Source of the DNA: Comamonas sp. | GTDB lineage: Bacteria; Pseudomonadota; Gammaproteobacteria; Burkholderiales; Burkholderiaceae_C | DNA length: 64,000 nt | Assembly (NCBI GenBank): GCA_021166775.1 | Contig: JAJPEQ010000010.1 | Coordinates: 62,001-126,000, forward strand | Direction: 5' to 3' | Translations under genes and position numbers: made by a program | In this document: piece by piece, positions 38,225 to 49,969 of the stretch | How the letters are laid out: each line of letters opens with the position of its first letter | Position numbering within the stretch: position 1 is the first letter of the stretch | The notes under the pieces: model-generated | Told to the model about the DNA's origin: nothing | The model's database searches: none | What the model saw: only the letters and a program-made list of their open reading frames with translations

Positions 38225-39153
38225 ACGGTTTTTTCCTCTCGCGAGAGCATGTGCGCATAGATCTCGTCCAGACTCGGGCTGAAGACCTCGATATCCGTCA
38301 CGCCGGGCAGACCCTGGGCGGCTTGCAGGGTGGCCAGCTTGTCGGCGGCGGTGCAGCAGCGCTCGTAACGGTGGGCATCGATGCGCAGCCAGCCGGTCCG
38401 CTCGCCCACCGCGGCATCGAGCGTGACACGCACGCGCACCGGCAAGGCGCTGTGGCGCTGCAGCTCGGCCAGCGTGCCATCGCCGATCTTGTGCCCATGG
38501 CGCAGCACCACCACGCGATCGGCATGGCGTTCGAGCTCGGCCAAGGCATGCGTGCTCAAGAGGATCGCCGCGCCCCGGGCCCGCAGTTCCTCGACGATCT
38601 CGTAGAACAGCCCGCGCGAGGCCGGATCGAGCCCGCTCGTGGGCTCGTCGAGCAGCAACAGGCGCGGCTCGCCCAGCAGCGCCTGCGCCAGCGCCAGGCG
38701 CTGGCGCATGCCCTTGCTGTAGCCGCCCACGCGGCGAGCGGCCGCGTCGCCGATGCCCACGCGCTCAAGCAAGGCGGCATTGCCCGCTGTCGATACGCCC
38801 TTGAGCCGCGCGTAGAACGCCAGCGTCTCCGCGCCCGTGAGCGAGGGGTAGAGCGCCACGGTCTCGGGCAGATAGCCGACGGCGCGGCGCGCCCGCGCGC
38901 CCGCGCGGCCTGCGGGCCTGCTGCCGAGCACCTGCACGCGCCCCGCGTCGGGCTCGATGAGCCCGAGCAGCAGCTTGATCAGGGTGCTCTTGCCCGCGCC
39001 GTTGTGACCGACAAGCACGGTGCAACTGGCGGGCGCGAGCGTGAGGCTCACGTCGTCGAGCGCCCGCAGCGGCCCATAGGCCTTGCAGACCCGCTCGACC
39101 TGCACGGCCAGCTCGCCGCCTGCCACATTGAAAACCGATGGACGCCCGCTCAT
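38221..39153 (-). CDS. nosF: ABC transporter ATP-binding protein NosF
   Basis: A 310-residue ATPase with Walker A GHNGAGKST at 49-57, signature GYSKGMRQRL, and Walker B LLLLDEPTSGLD. It drives the NosDFY complex. The start ATG at 39153 overlaps the nosD stop (39150-39153), as does its stop with nosY. Upstream in-frame sequence overlaps nosD and is not used. Confidence 0.95.
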   Translation of the reverse strand: MSGRPSVFNVAGGELAVQVERVCKAYGPLRALDDVSLTLAPASCTVLVGHNGAGKSTLIKLLLGLIEPDAGRVQVLGSRPAGRAGARARRAVGYLPETVALYPSLTGAETLAFYARLKGVSTAGNAALLERVGIGDAAARRVGGYSKGMRQRLALAQALLGEPRLLLLDEPTSGLDPASRGLFYEIVEELRARGAAILLSTHALAELERHADRVVVLRHGHKIGDGTLAELQRHSALPVRVRVTLDAAVGERTGWLRIDAHRYERCCTAADKLATLQAAQGLPGVTDIEVFSPSLDEIYAHMLSREEKTV

Positions 39154-40430
39154 GGCCGCACCTCCCCTGTCAGCACCCCGGCCCTGTCGGGCGCCTTCAT
39201 CAGGGGCGCGCTGTCGATCACGCCGCCAGGCAGCAGCGCCGGAAATTGTTTCTGTGCCCAGCGCACGAGAGTGACCGCCGGACTCGTGAGCAGCAGGCGC
39301 GCCGCGGGCGCGCGCCAGACCACCTGGTCGATGATGTCGTTGGGCCGGTAGGCCGTGTCGGCGATGCCGTCGCCATCGAGATCGAACGCGCTGTTGTCGC
39401 TCCAGTAGTTGCCCCGCCCGTGTGCCGACCAGTCGAGCACGCGCGTGCCCACGTACTTGACCTGCGTGCGGTTGCCGATGAAGGCGTTGCCGGTGATCAC
39501 ATTGCCTTCGGAGCCCGCGGTGTAGTGAATGCCAACCTCGCAGTCGCGCAGGATGTTGCCCGCGACCCGATTGAAATTGGAGTTGTAGAAAAAGGCGCAG
39601 CGCCCGCCGCCGCGGATCACGTTGCCCTCGATGGTCGAGTTTTGCGTGGCGTTGAGGTTCATTCCCTGGTCGCTGCTGTCGAGTCCCACATTGCCACGCA
39701 CCGTGAGGTGGCGCGAGAACATCAGCGCATAAGCGATCTCGTTGCCGATGGAGACGTTGTCGCTGACTTCGCTCGAATCGGTGTACATGTAGTGCACGGC
39801 GTAGCGCACCTGGGTGAAGCGATTGCCGCGAAAGACGTTGTCGCGGCTGGCGTTGGAGAAAATGCCGTCTCGCCCGCCCGAGATGTCGTTGCCGATGATG
39901 CGCGTACCCGGCGCATTCCACAGCGACACCCCGTTGCCCCGTTCATTCACGCGCAGCCTGGTATTGCCCAGGATGGTGTTGCCCTGCACCAGCGCATCGC
40001 GCGCGCCCCAGACGTAGACGCCGACAAGGTTGTCCTCGACCCGGTTGTCGAGCACGCGCGCGCGCTCGGCGCTCTTGTCGAGGAACACCCCCGCGTCCAT
40101 GTCCGGCAGGCTCAGGCCCGAGCGCGTGACGGTGAGGCGGCGCAGCGTGACGTCGGCCGCGCGCACCCAGAGCGTGCGGCCCTGGCGCGCGCCCACGATG
40201 CGCGCCGAGTGATCGGCCGGGCCTTGCAGGGTCAGCGGCTTGTCGATGACCACCGGGCCCGGATAGTCCCCCGATTGCAGGTCGAGCACATCCCCCGGCG
40301 CGGCGGCGGCAATGGCGGCGCGCAAGTCGGCCCCCGCCGGCACGGCGACCGTGGCCGCGCGCGCGGGCAGCACCGCCACGGCGCACGCCCACAGCGCGAG
40401 CCACCGCAAGAGCCGCCGAGTGCGCCACAT
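39150..40430 (-). CDS. nosD: Periplasmic copper-site maturation protein NosD
   Basis: A 426-residue secreted protein made of right-handed beta-helix (pectate-lyase-like) repeats: many NxxxGN turns such as VQGNTILGN, RIIGNDISGG and TIEGNVIRGG. Signal peptide MWRTRRLLRWLALWACAVAVLPARA. NosD binds NosDFY and apo-NosZ in the periplasm. The ATG at 40430 is seven bases after the nosZ stop; a longer frame would cross nosZ. Confidence 0.95.
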   Translation of the reverse strand: MWRTRRLLRWLALWACAVAVLPARAATVAVPAGADLRAAIAAAAPGDVLDLQSGDYPGPVVIDKPLTLQGPADHSARIVGARQGRTLWVRAADVTLRRLTVTRSGLSLPDMDAGVFLDKSAERARVLDNRVEDNLVGVYVWGARDALVQGNTILGNTRLRVNERGNGVSLWNAPGTRIIGNDISGGRDGIFSNASRDNVFRGNRFTQVRYAVHYMYTDSSEVSDNVSIGNEIAYALMFSRHLTVRGNVGLDSSDQGMNLNATQNSTIEGNVIRGGGRCAFFYNSNFNRVAGNILRDCEVGIHYTAGSEGNVITGNAFIGNRTQVKYVGTRVLDWSAHGRGNYWSDNSAFDLDGDGIADTAYRPNDIIDQVVWRAPAARLLLTSPAVTLVRWAQKQFPALLPGGVIDSAPLMKAPDRAGVLTGEVRP

Positions 40431-40437
40431 ACGCCGC

Positions 40438-42360
40438 TCAGGCCTTCTTGGCCTTGACGTACATCTGCCCCGACATTTCCATGTGCAGGGCATGGCAGAA
40501 CCACTGGCAGTAGTACCAGTGCACACCAGGGCGAGAGGCCACGAAGGTGATCGAGGACGTCTGCTGCGGCCCGATCTCCATCGCGATGCCGTAGCCGCTG
40601 AGCGTGAAGCCGTGCGTGAGGTCCTCGATCTGCTCGACGTTGGTCACATAGACGGTAACTTCATCGCCCTGGTTCACCTCGAAGTTGGGCACGCTGAACA
40701 CCGGCGCGACCGCGGTCATGTACACGCGCACCTTGTTGCCGTCGCGGATCACGTTGGAGGCGCTGTCCAGATCGACACCATCCTTTTTCGCCATCTGACG
40801 CGCTTCTTCCCACCAGGGGTCGTTGCGGTCCCAGATCTGCCGGGGACGCACGACGTCGCGGCGCACCAGCAGCATGTCGTGCGGCTCGGCAAAGCTCGGG
40901 CCGTCGTGCACCAGGCGCATCTTGTCGCCCGAGATGTCGATGAGCTGATCGTTCTCGGGCTTGAGCGGGCCGACGTTGAGGAACCGGTCCTTGGAGAACT
41001 TGTTGAGCGAGACCAGCCACTTGCCATCGGCCTCCTTGGTCTCGCCCATGGTGGTGTGGTTGTGCCCGGGCTGGTAGTGCACATCGAGCTTTTGCAGGAT
41101 GGGGTCCACCTTCTCGCCCTTGTAAGCGCGCTTGGCCTTGTCGATGTTCCACTTGCAGATCTGGCTGTCAATGAACAGCGTGGTGTAGGCGTTGCCGCGA
41201 CCGTCGAACGCGGTGTGCAGCGGGCCCAGACCGAGCTTGGGCTCGGCGACCACCACGTCGCGCTCCTTGAGTTTCCCGGCAAAAAGGTCGTCGAGCTTGC
41301 GCACGTCGATCACCGTCACGGTGGGCGAGAGCTTGCCGTTGAAGACGACATGGATGCCGTCGGGCGCCGCGTTGCAGCCGTGCGGCGAATTGGGCACGGG
41401 AATGTAGCGCGTGTATTTGGAGCCATGGCGTCCGTCGATCACCGGCACGCCGTTCATCTTCTTGAAGTCGCCCTTCTTGACCGCTTCCTCGATCAGCTTG
41501 AGATTGAAGACCACGGCCCAGTCCTGCTCGTTGGCCGACATGTCCGTGACATTCAGGCCCTTTTCGGAGTTGTAGCAGGTGGAGAACGCGTACTTGCCCT
41601 GGTAGTCGGCGTCGCAGTTGTCCAGGTTGCCGTCGACCAGCACCTGCCAGGCGATTTCCATGGTGTCGCCATTGATGGCGGTGAAGATGGCCCAGAAGTT
41701 CTTCTGCGGGTCGTCCATCACCGTGCCGTCGTTGGGCAGGGGCACGATGTGCTCGCCATTGCAGAAGACGTAACCGGTCTTGGGGTAGCGCTGGGGACGC
41801 AGGCCGTGGATGCCGTCGGCGTTGGGTATCTCGATGATCTTGTCGCACTTCATCACGTCGCAGCGCACGCGCGCGACGCGGGTGTTGGCCTTGTCGTTGA
41901 TGTAGATGTAGCGCCCGTCATACGTGCCGTTGGTGAAGGACATGTGCGGGTGGTGCGCGTCGCCGTTGGGCAACACGCCGCCGAAGCGCTTGGCGAACTC
42001 GCGCGAGGCCGGGGACATGCCCTCGGTCATGATCTTGCGGCTTTCGTTGGTGAGGCCCCAGCCGGTGGCGCTGTCGATGTGAAAGATCGGAATGCGCATG
42101 AGCTCGCGCATCGAGGGCAGCCCCAGGATGCGGATCTCGCCGGACTGCCCGCCCGAATTGAAGGCGTAGTAGTCGTCGAGCTCGCCGGGCTCGACGATGC
42201 CGTCCTGCTTGCCCTTGCTTTCCTTGCCTTTCTTCGCGTCGGCGGCCAGCGCATGTGGCAGTTGCGTGGCACCGGCCACCATCGCGCCCGAAAGCGCCGC
42301 GCTGCCCAGCCACTGGCGGCGGCTCAGCCCAGTGGATTCCTTGCCTTTTTCATCAGTCAT
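40438..42360 (-). CDS. nosZ: Nitrous oxide reductase NosZ (clade I, Tat-exported)
   Basis: The terminal enzyme of denitrification, reducing N2O to N2 in the periplasm. 640 residues. A Tat signal ([14 protein letters not shown]) marks clade I. An N-terminal seven-bladed propeller carries CuZ histidines ([14 protein letters not shown]-like [34 protein letters not shown]). The C-terminal cupredoxin domain has the CuA set Cys618, Cys622, His626 and Met629 ([12 protein letters not shown]). The ATG at 42360 is chosen; one codon earlier is another ATG, but the Shine-Dalgarno AGGAG is better spaced for this one. Confidence 0.98.
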   Translation of the reverse strand: MTDEKGKESTGLSRRQWLGSAALSGAMVAGATQLPHALAADAKKGKESKGKQDGIVEPGELDDYYAFNSGGQSGEIRILGLPSMRELMRIPIFHIDSATGWGLTNESRKIMTEGMSPASREFAKRFGGVLPNGDAHHPHMSFTNGTYDGRYIYINDKANTRVARVRCDVMKCDKIIEIPNADGIHGLRPQRYPKTGYVFCNGEHIVPLPNDGTVMDDPQKNFWAIFTAINGDTMEIAWQVLVDGNLDNCDADYQGKYAFSTCYNSEKGLNVTDMSANEQDWAVVFNLKLIEEAVKKGDFKKMNGVPVIDGRHGSKYTRYIPVPNSPHGCNAAPDGIHVVFNGKLSPTVTVIDVRKLDDLFAGKLKERDVVVAEPKLGLGPLHTAFDGRGNAYTTLFIDSQICKWNIDKAKRAYKGEKVDPILQKLDVHYQPGHNHTTMGETKEADGKWLVSLNKFSKDRFLNVGPLKPENDQLIDISGDKMRLVHDGPSFAEPHDMLLVRRDVVRPRQIWDRNDPWWEEARQMAKKDGVDLDSASNVIRDGNKVRVYMTAVAPVFSVPNFEVNQGDEVTVYVTNVEQIEDLTHGFTLSGYGIAMEIGPQQTSSITFVASRPGVHWYYCQWFCHALHMEMSGQMYVKAKKA

Positions 42361-42472
42361 CATGGTTCTCCTCGGAAAAATCCGTGCTTTCAAGGGTGCA
42401 TGCCCATGGATGGATGCACAGAAGGTTGGTGAAGGGGGTCTTGAGCGTTCGCATCGGTCTGCTCGCCGTGGA

Positions 42473-44824
42473 TCAGCCCTGGCTCGCCGCCGCCGGCAGC
42501 GCCGGGGCGGCGGGCGCGCCCTGCACGGGCGCGGGCTTGTTGCGCTGGCGCCGCTTGGTCACCTGGATGACGTGCGGGCAGCGCACCTCGCTGTGGTAGA
42601 GCACCTGGCAGTTCAGGCACTGGATGCATTCGTTGGGCTGGATCTCGCCGTCCGGCGCAATCGCCTGCACCGGGCACTCGACGGCGCACAGCTGGCAGGG
42701 ATTGCCGCACTCGCGGTAGCGCTTGAGCCAGTTGAACATGCGCATGCGCGCCGGGATGGCCAGCCCCGCACCCAGCGGACAGGCGTAGCGGCAATAGAAG
42801 CGCTCGATGAACAGGCCCGGCAGGATCCACGCGAGCGCAAAGATCACGAAGCCCCACTCACGCACGAACTTGAGGATGATGGCGGTCTTGAAGGGCTCGA
42901 CCTCGGCCAGCCGCTCCGCGAGCGCCATGTCGTAGAACGACACGCCGAAGAGCCCGAGAAAGATCACGTACTTGAGCGTCGCCAGGCGCGAGCCGACCCC
43001 GTAGGGCACGCTCAGCTGAGGCACGTGCAGGCGCCGCGCGAGCTTGTTGAGCAGCTCCTGCAGCGCCCCAAAGGGGCACAGCCAGCCGCAGAACGCGCCG
43101 CGGTTCCAGAACAGGATAGAGACCGCCGTCGCCACCCAGAGGATGAACACCATCGGGTCCATGAGAAAGTATTCCCAGCGGAAATCGCCGCGCAGCGCAT
43201 GCACGAAGGTCAGCACGTTGACCACCGAGAGCTGGGCCGATGCATACCACCCCAGCCACACCACCGAAAAGATCAGGAAACCGGTGCGAAAGAGCCCGAA
43301 ACGCCGCTCATTGAGCGTGAACGTGTTCTGGAAGAAGAAGACCGTGGCCAGGATCGCCAGCGCCACGAGCAGGACCGCGATCTGCACGCGCTTGGCCTGC
43401 CACATGTGCTTCCACAGCTGCGTCGGCGCACTGGTGTCGCTGGCGGCGGCGGCCGCGGGCGCCCTGGTGTCGGCAGCCGCTTTCGCCGCCTTGCCCGCGC
43501 CGGCCTGCGTCTGCACCACCTTGGGCGGCGCCTGCGAGATCATGCGCGTGTAGTCGCCGGGCAATTCGTAATTGAGGTTGAAGCTGACGAAGGCCTTGTT
43601 GTTGTCGGAGATCGCGCGCTGCACCAGCAGCTGCAGCCGCCAGGGCGCCACCGGATCCAGCGTGGAATGCGTGGGCACGGTGAACAGCGCCACCTCCTTG
43701 AACCGCGGCGCGCCCTGCGCAAGCACGTCGCCCAGGCGCTCGTGGTTGAGGTCGGTGAAATGAAAGCTCTGCAGGCCCTGCACCACTTCGATGCGGTCGA
43801 AGATGCCGCCGCGCACGTAGGCCGAGCCTTTGAAGGAATAGCTGCCATTGCCCGCCACCAGAATGGCCTGCTGATCGGGCTTGAGCCGCTGCGCAAGATG
43901 GCCGTATTCCGCCTCGCCCAGCAGGCTGCGGCCGATGGAGGGCACGCTCACCAGTGCCGCATTGAGATCGACGAAGGTATCCCCGGGCTTTTCGTCCTTG
44001 ATCACCGCATCGGCATGGCCGCTCTCGGTCAGGCGCTTGTTGACGTCGCCCACCGTGAGGTGCAGACGCGCCACCGCGCCCTGCTCCAGCAGCGTTTTCC
44101 AGTCGGAGACGGTGTCCTTGCCCATGTTGACAACGCGCCGCTCCTGCAGCAGCACGGGCCCGCCGCTGTGCGCCTGCGGCGCCTGCTCGGCCTGGGTGAG
44201 GCGCTGCGCCACGAGCATGGCCGAGCGCATGATGGAGTCGCCGATCACCATCACGGTGACGGTGGCGCCGCTCACGATGTCCACCTGCGGGCCGGCGTCA
44301 GGGGCCGGCGGGTTTTTCACGTAGTTGCGACCCACATAGCCGCGAATGAAGGCCTCGATCTTGCTCTGCGGAATGCCGATGAGCACGATGGGCTCGTGGT
44401 GCTCGAGCAGCTTGGCGCCCATGATGGTGCCATCGCTGGCCAACGCCACGAGGGTGTCGATGGGAAAGCTCGAATAACCGCGGGTGTTGACGAAATCGGA
44501 CGTGATGTACAGGTGCCCCAGCACCTTGTCGCCCGCATAGACGGGCGCCACCGGCAGGTCGTCGCGCGCGGGGCCCACGCGATCCGCGCCGGGGAACACG
44601 CTGCCCACCGTGATCTGCGGCAGGAAATGCGACAAGCGCGTCGGGGCGGCCAGCGCCGTCTGCTGCACCAGCAAGGCCACCAGCACCCCGAGCAGGACGC
44701 GCAGGCAGCGCCTGGCCGACGCCACGGCCCCCAGGACCAGGAGAGCCTGCGCCACGGCCAGCGTGGACCGCTCATCCGCACTGGAGACGACCGGGAAAGC
44801 CGGAATTTGGACTGTTTTGAACAT
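42473..44824 (-). CDS. nosR: Nitrous oxide reduction flavoprotein NosR
   Basis: A 783-residue membrane flavoprotein thought to feed quinol electrons to NosZ and to support its expression. N-terminal hydrophobic segment, then a periplasmic FMN-binding domain with [12 protein letters not shown], the threonine target of ApbE/NosX. Several membrane helices follow, with [11 protein letters not shown] and [10 protein letters not shown]. The end is a cytoplasmic ferredoxin-like domain with [10 protein letters not shown] and CIQCLNC for two [4Fe-4S] clusters. The start is the ATG at 44824. First gene of nosRZDFYLX; about 110 bases separate it from nosZ. Confidence 0.95.
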   Translation of the reverse strand: MFKTVQIPAFPVVSSADERSTLAVAQALLVLGAVASARRCLRVLLGVLVALLVQQTALAAPTRLSHFLPQITVGSVFPGADRVGPARDDLPVAPVYAGDKVLGHLYITSDFVNTRGYSSFPIDTLVALASDGTIMGAKLLEHHEPIVLIGIPQSKIEAFIRGYVGRNYVKNPPAPDAGPQVDIVSGATVTVMVIGDSIMRSAMLVAQRLTQAEQAPQAHSGGPVLLQERRVVNMGKDTVSDWKTLLEQGAVARLHLTVGDVNKRLTESGHADAVIKDEKPGDTFVDLNAALVSVPSIGRSLLGEAEYGHLAQRLKPDQQAILVAGNGSYSFKGSAYVRGGIFDRIEVVQGLQSFHFTDLNHERLGDVLAQGAPRFKEVALFTVPTHSTLDPVAPWRLQLLVQRAISDNNKAFVSFNLNYELPGDYTRMISQAPPKVVQTQAGAGKAAKAAADTRAPAAAAASDTSAPTQLWKHMWQAKRVQIAVLLVALAILATVFFFQNTFTLNERRFGLFRTGFLIFSVVWLGWYASAQLSVVNVLTFVHALRGDFRWEYFLMDPMVFILWVATAVSILFWNRGAFCGWLCPFGALQELLNKLARRLHVPQLSVPYGVGSRLATLKYVIFLGLFGVSFYDMALAERLAEVEPFKTAIILKFVREWGFVIFALAWILPGLFIERFYCRYACPLGAGLAIPARMRMFNWLKRYRECGNPCQLCAVECPVQAIAPDGEIQPNECIQCLNCQVLYHSEVRCPHVIQVTKRRQRNKPAPVQGAPAAPALPAAASQG

Positions 44825-44895
44825 CGGCTCCGAGATTAGTCGGCACCGAATTCCCGAGCCATCCTTCGATCGGCTTAGCTGCCAGGCGCACAAGA

Positions 44896-44922
44896 ACGAT
44901 GGCGCCATGCACCGACCATCGT
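44896..44922. promoter_or_regulatory. Inverted repeat upstream of nosR, possible regulator site
   Basis: ACGATGG (44896-44902) and CCATCGT (44916-44922) are separated by 13 bases. A third AGAACGATG occurs just after (from about 44929), so the motif AGAACGATG appears twice as a direct repeat and once inverted. It lies in the 166-base gap between nosR and the GAF-Fis gene. No canonical FNR or NnrR/Dnr box (TTGAT-N4-ATCAA) is seen there. What binds is unknown. Confidence 0.35.
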
Positions 44923-44990
44923 CCGAAAGAACGATGCCGCCGCCGCGTCAATCCCGGATCGGGGCAGCCTCAGGGGGCAGCCGGCGGGGG

Positions 44991-46106
44991 TCAATCGCCC
45001 GCGCGTGGCGCCGCGGCCAGGCGCCGGTACAGCGTGGCGCGGCTCACGCCCAGGGCCTTGGCCGCCTGTGCCACGCGCCCGCCCGCATCGCGCAGGGCCT
45101 GGTCGATCAGGTCGGACTCGAGCGCCTTGAGCGAGCGCCGCGCCGGCACGGGCGCGGGCCCGGATGGCTCGGCGCGCACCTGCATGCGCAGGCCAGACCA
45201 CAGCGGCACGGTGCGCGGCTCGGCCAGCGCCGCACCGTCGAAGAGGCTGTGCCACGGCAGCGCGAACAGGTCGCTCGCGTGCAGCGAACCGCCGACCAGC
45301 GTGTGCAGGCTGGGCAGCATCTGCCGCGCCGTGCCATTGGCGCCCACCACGCGCCCATCCGCATCCAGGCACAGCAGCCCCTCGGCGCCGCTCACGCCGC
45401 TCACCTGCCAGCCGGCCGGCCACGCCAGGCGCAGGCGCAGGCGGTGCGGTTGCGCGAGGATCAACGCATCCTCGATCTGGCGCGCGCTCTGGGCGACGAG
45501 GTGTTTGAGCTCGGGGCGCTCGGGCGCCTCGACACCGGTCACGTCAATCATGCCCAGGCATGCACCGTCGGGCCCGAAGAGCGGCGCGCCGGCGCAGCTG
45601 TAGACGCTGGTGTCGGCAAAGAAATGCTCGCCACGGTGCAGCCAGACGGGCGCGCGCTCGGCGAGCGCGGCGCCGATGGCGCTGGTGCCGATCGAGTGCT
45701 CGCTCAGATCGACGCCCACGCGCGCGATCGCATGCGTGGCGCGGTTGCGATGGTCGATTGCGCCCGCGGTGTCAATCACCGTGCCATGGGCGTCGGTGAG
45801 CAGCGCAAAGTAGCGGATGGGGGCAATCTGCGTGGCCAAGCGCCGCAGTTCGGGGCGCGCGGCAGCCAGCAGCGCGCCATGCTGCTCGCGCACATCGGCG
45901 CCGGCGTGCGCAGGCGTCGCGTCGAACACCACGGGCGCGTTCGGGAGCGCGCCGCGCGCAAGGCACCGGCGCCAGCTCTGCACGATCCAGGCACGATCGA
46001 CCCAGGCGCCCACCAGGGCATCGGTGAGTTCGGCGCCGCTTTCCAGCACCGCCCGGCGTGCCAGGGCGATCTGGGAAAGTCGGGGGTCGTGGTGCAAGGC
46101 GGTCAT
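44991..46106 (-). CDS. GAF and Fis-type HTH regulator, AcoR-like but lacking the AAA+ domain
   Basis: A 371-residue protein from the ATG at 46106 (a TTG further upstream is less likely). The N-terminal RLSQIALARRAVLES...IVQSWRRCLARG region and the GAF domain (VGVDLSEHSIGTSAIGAALAERAPVWLHRGEHFF) match AcoR/AcxR-type activators. The protein then goes, via a PAS-like stretch, to a C-terminal Fis helix-turn-helix (LIDQALRDAGGRVAQAAKALGVSRATLYRRL). The central sigma-54-activating AAA+ domain (GESGTGKE, GAFTGA) is absent. It is divergent from the cox-like operon and is its probable regulator; how it activates without AAA+ is open. Confidence 0.85.
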   Translation of the reverse strand: MTALHHDPRLSQIALARRAVLESGAELTDALVGAWVDRAWIVQSWRRCLARGALPNAPVVFDATPAHAGADVREQHGALLAAARPELRRLATQIAPIRYFALLTDAHGTVIDTAGAIDHRNRATHAIARVGVDLSEHSIGTSAIGAALAERAPVWLHRGEHFFADTSVYSCAGAPLFGPDGACLGMIDVTGVEAPERPELKHLVAQSARQIEDALILAQPHRLRLRLAWPAGWQVSGVSGAEGLLCLDADGRVVGANGTARQMLPSLHTLVGGSLHASDLFALPWHSLFDGAALAEPRTVPLWSGLRMQVRAEPSGPAPVPARRSLKALESDLIDQALRDAGGRVAQAAKALGVSRATLYRRLAAAPRAGD

Positions 46107-46236
46107 GGCAGGCGTCTCATTCTGAGAATATTGCAAGCAGATCGGCCCGGTCTCAGGGTTTGTCCTAGGTCAGGTGTGGTGTCTTGATCCAAGAATGGAT
46201 GCTTTTCCCCCTCGTGACGTCAAGGAGACAAGCGCA

Positions 46237-46704
46237 ATGCAGATCGAGCTCAAGGTCAATGGGCAGGCCGTCAGCGCCGACGTGCCGCCGAACACACTGC
46301 TGGTGCAGTTCATCCGCGAACACCTGCGCCTCACGGGCACGCACGTGGGCTGCGACACCGCCCAGTGCGGCGCCTGCACCGTGATGGCGGATGGGCGCTC
46401 CATCAAGTCATGCAATGTACTGGCCGTGCAGATGGCGGGCAGCGACATCACCACCATCGAGGGCGTGGCCGCGCCCGACGGCACGCTGCACCCCATCCAG
46501 GCAGCCTTCAAGGAGTGCCACGGCCTGCAATGCGGCTACTGCACGCCCGGCATGGTGATGAGCTCGATCGACCTGCTCCAGCACCACCCCAAGGCCAGCG
46601 AGCACGAGATCCGCGAGCTGCTCGAAGGCAACATCTGCCGCTGCACCGGCTACCAGAACATCGTCAAGGCCATCCAGACCGCGCAGGCGGCGATGGCGGC
46701 CTGA
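46237..46704 (+). CDS. (2Fe-2S)-binding subunit of a molybdenum hydroxylase (CoxS-like)
   Basis: A 155-residue small subunit with two [2Fe-2S] clusters: the plant-type set Cys39, Cys44, Cys47 and Cys59, and the helical set Cys99, Cys102, Cys134 and Cys136 (QCGYCTPGM...CRCTGYQ). It passes electrons from the molybdenum site to FAD. AAGGAGAC lies ten bases before the ATG at 46237. First gene of the cluster; an 11-base palindrome ATTCTGAGAAT (46119-46129) lies in the divergent promoter region. Confidence 0.94.
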   Translation: MQIELKVNGQAVSADVPPNTLLVQFIREHLRLTGTHVGCDTAQCGACTVMADGRSIKSCNVLAVQMAGSDITTIEGVAAPDGTLHPIQAAFKECHGLQCGYCTPGMVMSSIDLLQHHPKASEHEIRELLEGNICRCTGYQNIVKAIQTAQAAMAA

Positions 46705-46735
46705 GCGCGTTGCGCCACTTCAAGGAGACAGGACC

Positions 46736-49111
46736 ATGGGTGCCAATGAATTTGCCAAGCTGCCGCACATCGGCGAGTCGCTCAGGCGCAAGGAGGACGT
46801 GCGCTTCCTGACCGGCCAGGGCAACTACACCGACGACGTGCGGCTGGACCGCCAGAAGGTCGGCTACTTCGTGCGCTCGCCGCACGCGCACGCGCTCATC
46901 AAGCGCGTGGACACCGCTAGCGCCAGCAAGATGCCGGGCGTGGCGCGCATCTTCACCGGCGCGGACATCGAGGGCAAGCTCGGCTCGATTCCCTGCGCCT
47001 GGCAGATCCACTACCCGGACGGCAGCCCCATGCGCGAGCCGCCGCACCCGGCCCTCGCCAGCAAGAAAGTGCGCTACGTGGGCGACCAGGTGGCGCTGGT
47101 CGTGGCCGACACGCACGAGCACGCCAAGAATGCCGCCGAGGCGGTGGAAGTCGAGTACGAGGTGCTGGCCCCGGTGATCGACATGCTCAAGGCCAAGGAC
47201 GGCCCGGCGCTGCACGACGAGGCACCGGACAACCAGTGCTTCAAGTGGACGCTGGGCGAGAAGGCGGCGGTGGACGCGGCCTTTGCCACCGCCGCGCACG
47301 TGACGAAGATCGACGTGGTGAACAACCGCCTGATCCCCAACGCCATGGAGCCGCGCGCGGTCAACGTCACCTACAACCGCTCGACCGACGAGGTGGAGCT
47401 GTACGTCTCCAACCAGAACCCGCACGTGGAGCGCCTGCTGCTCACCGCCTTCGTGATGCAGTTGCCCGAGCACAAGGTGCGCGTGATCGCACCCGACGTG
47501 GGCGGCGGCTTCGGCTCCAAGATCTACCTCTACGCGGAGGACGTGGCGCTCACCTACGCGGCGCGTCAGCTCAACTGCGCGGTGAAGTGGACGGCCGAGC
47601 GAAGCGAATCCTTCGTGAGCGACGCGCACGGGCGCGACCACGTGAGCCACGCCGAGATGGCGATGGACAAGGACGGCAAGTTCCTCGCGGCGCGCTTTCA
47701 CACCCACGCCAACCTTGGCGCCTACCTCTCCACGTTTGCCAGCGCCATCCCCACCTACCTCTACGGCACGCTGCTGGCAGGCCAGTACGCGACGCCCCAG
47801 GTCTATGTGGAAGTGGACACCTGGTTCACCAACACCGCGCCGGTCGATGCCTACCGCGGCGCGGGACGGCCCGAGGCGGCCTATCTGGTGGAGCGCCTGG
47901 TCACGCGCTGCGGCTGGGACATGGGATTGAGCCAGGACGAAATCCGCAAGCGCAACTTCGTCACGCAGTTCCCCTACCAGACGCCGGTGGCGCTGCAATA
48001 CGACACGGGCGACTTTCACGCCTGCATGAACGAGGTGCAGAAGCTCGCCGACGTGGCCGGGTTCGACGCGCGGCGCAAGGCCAGCGAAGCCAGGGGGCTG
48101 CTGCGCGGCATGGGCTACAGCAGCTACATCGAGGCCTGCGGCCTGGCGCCGTCCAACCTCGCCGGGGCGCTGGGCGCGCGCGCGGGCCTGTTCGAGGCCG
48201 GTGAGGTGCGCGTGCACCCCACGGGCAGCGTCACGGTGTTCACCGGCTCGCACAGCCACGGCCAGGGGCACGAGACCACGTTCGCGCAGCTCGTCGCGGC
48301 GCGCCTGGGGCTCGATCCGAGTCAGGTCGAGATCGTGCACGGCGACACCGGGCGCATTCCCTTCGGCCTGGGCACCTACGGCAGCCGCTCCCTCTCGGTG
48401 GGCGGCGCGGCCATCATGAAGGCGCTGGACAAGATCGAGGCCAAGGCCAAGAAGATCGCCGCGCACCTGATGGAGGCAAGCGACGCGGACATCGAGTTCT
48501 CGGGCGGCGAGTTCAAGGTCAAGGGCACGGACAAGAAGATCCCGTTCGCGCAGGTGGCGCTCACGGCCTACGTGCCGCACAACTACCCGCTGGACAAGCT
48601 GGAGCCGGGCCTGAACGAAACCGCGTTCTACGACCCGACCAACTTCACCTACCCTGCGGGCACCTACATCTGCGAGGTGGAGATCGACCCCGAGACCGGC
48701 GTGGTGCGCGTGGACCGCTTCTCGTGCGTGGACGACTTCGGCGTGATCATCAACCCGATGATCGTCGAGGGACAGGTGCAGGGCGGCGTGGTGCAGGGCA
48801 TGGGCCAGGCGCTGTACGAGCACGGCATCTACGACAAGGAGTCCGGGCAGCTGCTCACCGGCAGCTACATGGACTACACCATGCCGCGCGCGGCCAATTT
48901 CCCCAACATCCAGATCGGCCACGTGTGCACGCCGTGCACGCACAACCCGATCGGCAGCAAGGGGTGCGGCGAGGCCGGCGCCATCGGCGCGCCGCCGGCG
49001 GTGATCAACGCGGTGCTGGACGCACTCAAGCCGCTGGGCGTGACCGAAATCGACATGCCCGCCACGCCCGACCGCGTGTGGGCGACGATCCAGCAAGCCA
49101 AACGAGCCTGA
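46736..49111 (+). CDS. Molybdopterin-binding large subunit, form II CO-dehydrogenase-like (CoxL-like)
   Basis: A 791-residue large subunit of the xanthine oxidase family. The active-site loop is AYRGAGR at residues 372-378, the form II signature, and not the AYxCSFR loop of true (form I) CO dehydrogenases. So the copper-binding cysteine is absent and the substrate is probably an aldehyde or N-heterocycle rather than CO. The catalytic glutamate lies in [15 protein letters not shown] near the end. [17 protein letters not shown] binds the cofactor. GGAG lies six bases before the ATG. Confidence 0.93.
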   Translation: MGANEFAKLPHIGESLRRKEDVRFLTGQGNYTDDVRLDRQKVGYFVRSPHAHALIKRVDTASASKMPGVARIFTGADIEGKLGSIPCAWQIHYPDGSPMREPPHPALASKKVRYVGDQVALVVADTHEHAKNAAEAVEVEYEVLAPVIDMLKAKDGPALHDEAPDNQCFKWTLGEKAAVDAAFATAAHVTKIDVVNNRLIPNAMEPRAVNVTYNRSTDEVELYVSNQNPHVERLLLTAFVMQLPEHKVRVIAPDVGGGFGSKIYLYAEDVALTYAARQLNCAVKWTAERSESFVSDAHGRDHVSHAEMAMDKDGKFLAARFHTHANLGAYLSTFASAIPTYLYGTLLAGQYATPQVYVEVDTWFTNTAPVDAYRGAGRPEAAYLVERLVTRCGWDMGLSQDEIRKRNFVTQFPYQTPVALQYDTGDFHACMNEVQKLADVAGFDARRKASEARGLLRGMGYSSYIEACGLAPSNLAGALGARAGLFEAGEVRVHPTGSVTVFTGSHSHGQGHETTFAQLVAARLGLDPSQVEIVHGDTGRIPFGLGTYGSRSLSVGGAAIMKALDKIEAKAKKIAAHLMEASDADIEFSGGEFKVKGTDKKIPFAQVALTAYVPHNYPLDKLEPGLNETAFYDPTNFTYPAGTYICEVEIDPETGVVRVDRFSCVDDFGVIINPMIVEGQVQGGVVQGMGQALYEHGIYDKESGQLLTGSYMDYTMPRAANFPNIQIGHVCTPCTHNPIGSKGCGEAGAIGAPPAVINAVLDALKPLGVTEIDMPATPDRVWATIQQAKRA

Positions 49112-49124
49112 AAGGAAGCCACTC

Positions 49125-49916
<792 letters not shown>

Positions 49917-49923
49917 GCCCCTG

Positions 49924-49963
49924 TGCGCGCTCCTGCCGCCCCACGGGGCAGGAGGAGCGCGCA
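49924..49963 (+). other. Strong RNA hairpin between the structural and maturation genes of the cox-like operon
   Basis: Arms TGCGCGCTCCTGCC (49924-49937) and GGCAGGAGGAGCGCGCA (49947-49963) pair almost fully around a short loop. A T-run (TATTTTTTG) follows only 11-16 bases later. It may set different levels for coxSLM and the downstream genes by processing or partial termination. Confidence 0.6.
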
Positions 49964-49969
49964 AATCAT

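Noticed and set aside
42396-42419. Inverted repeat GTGCAT/ATGCAC between nosR and nosZ
   Set aside because: Arms of six bases with a 12-base loop and no T-run; could arise by chance, and it is not a recognised operator.
46119-46129. Small palindrome ATTCTGAGAAT in the divergent promoter region of the cox-like operon
   Set aside because: Too short to call a regulator site alone; kept only as a candidate for footprinting.
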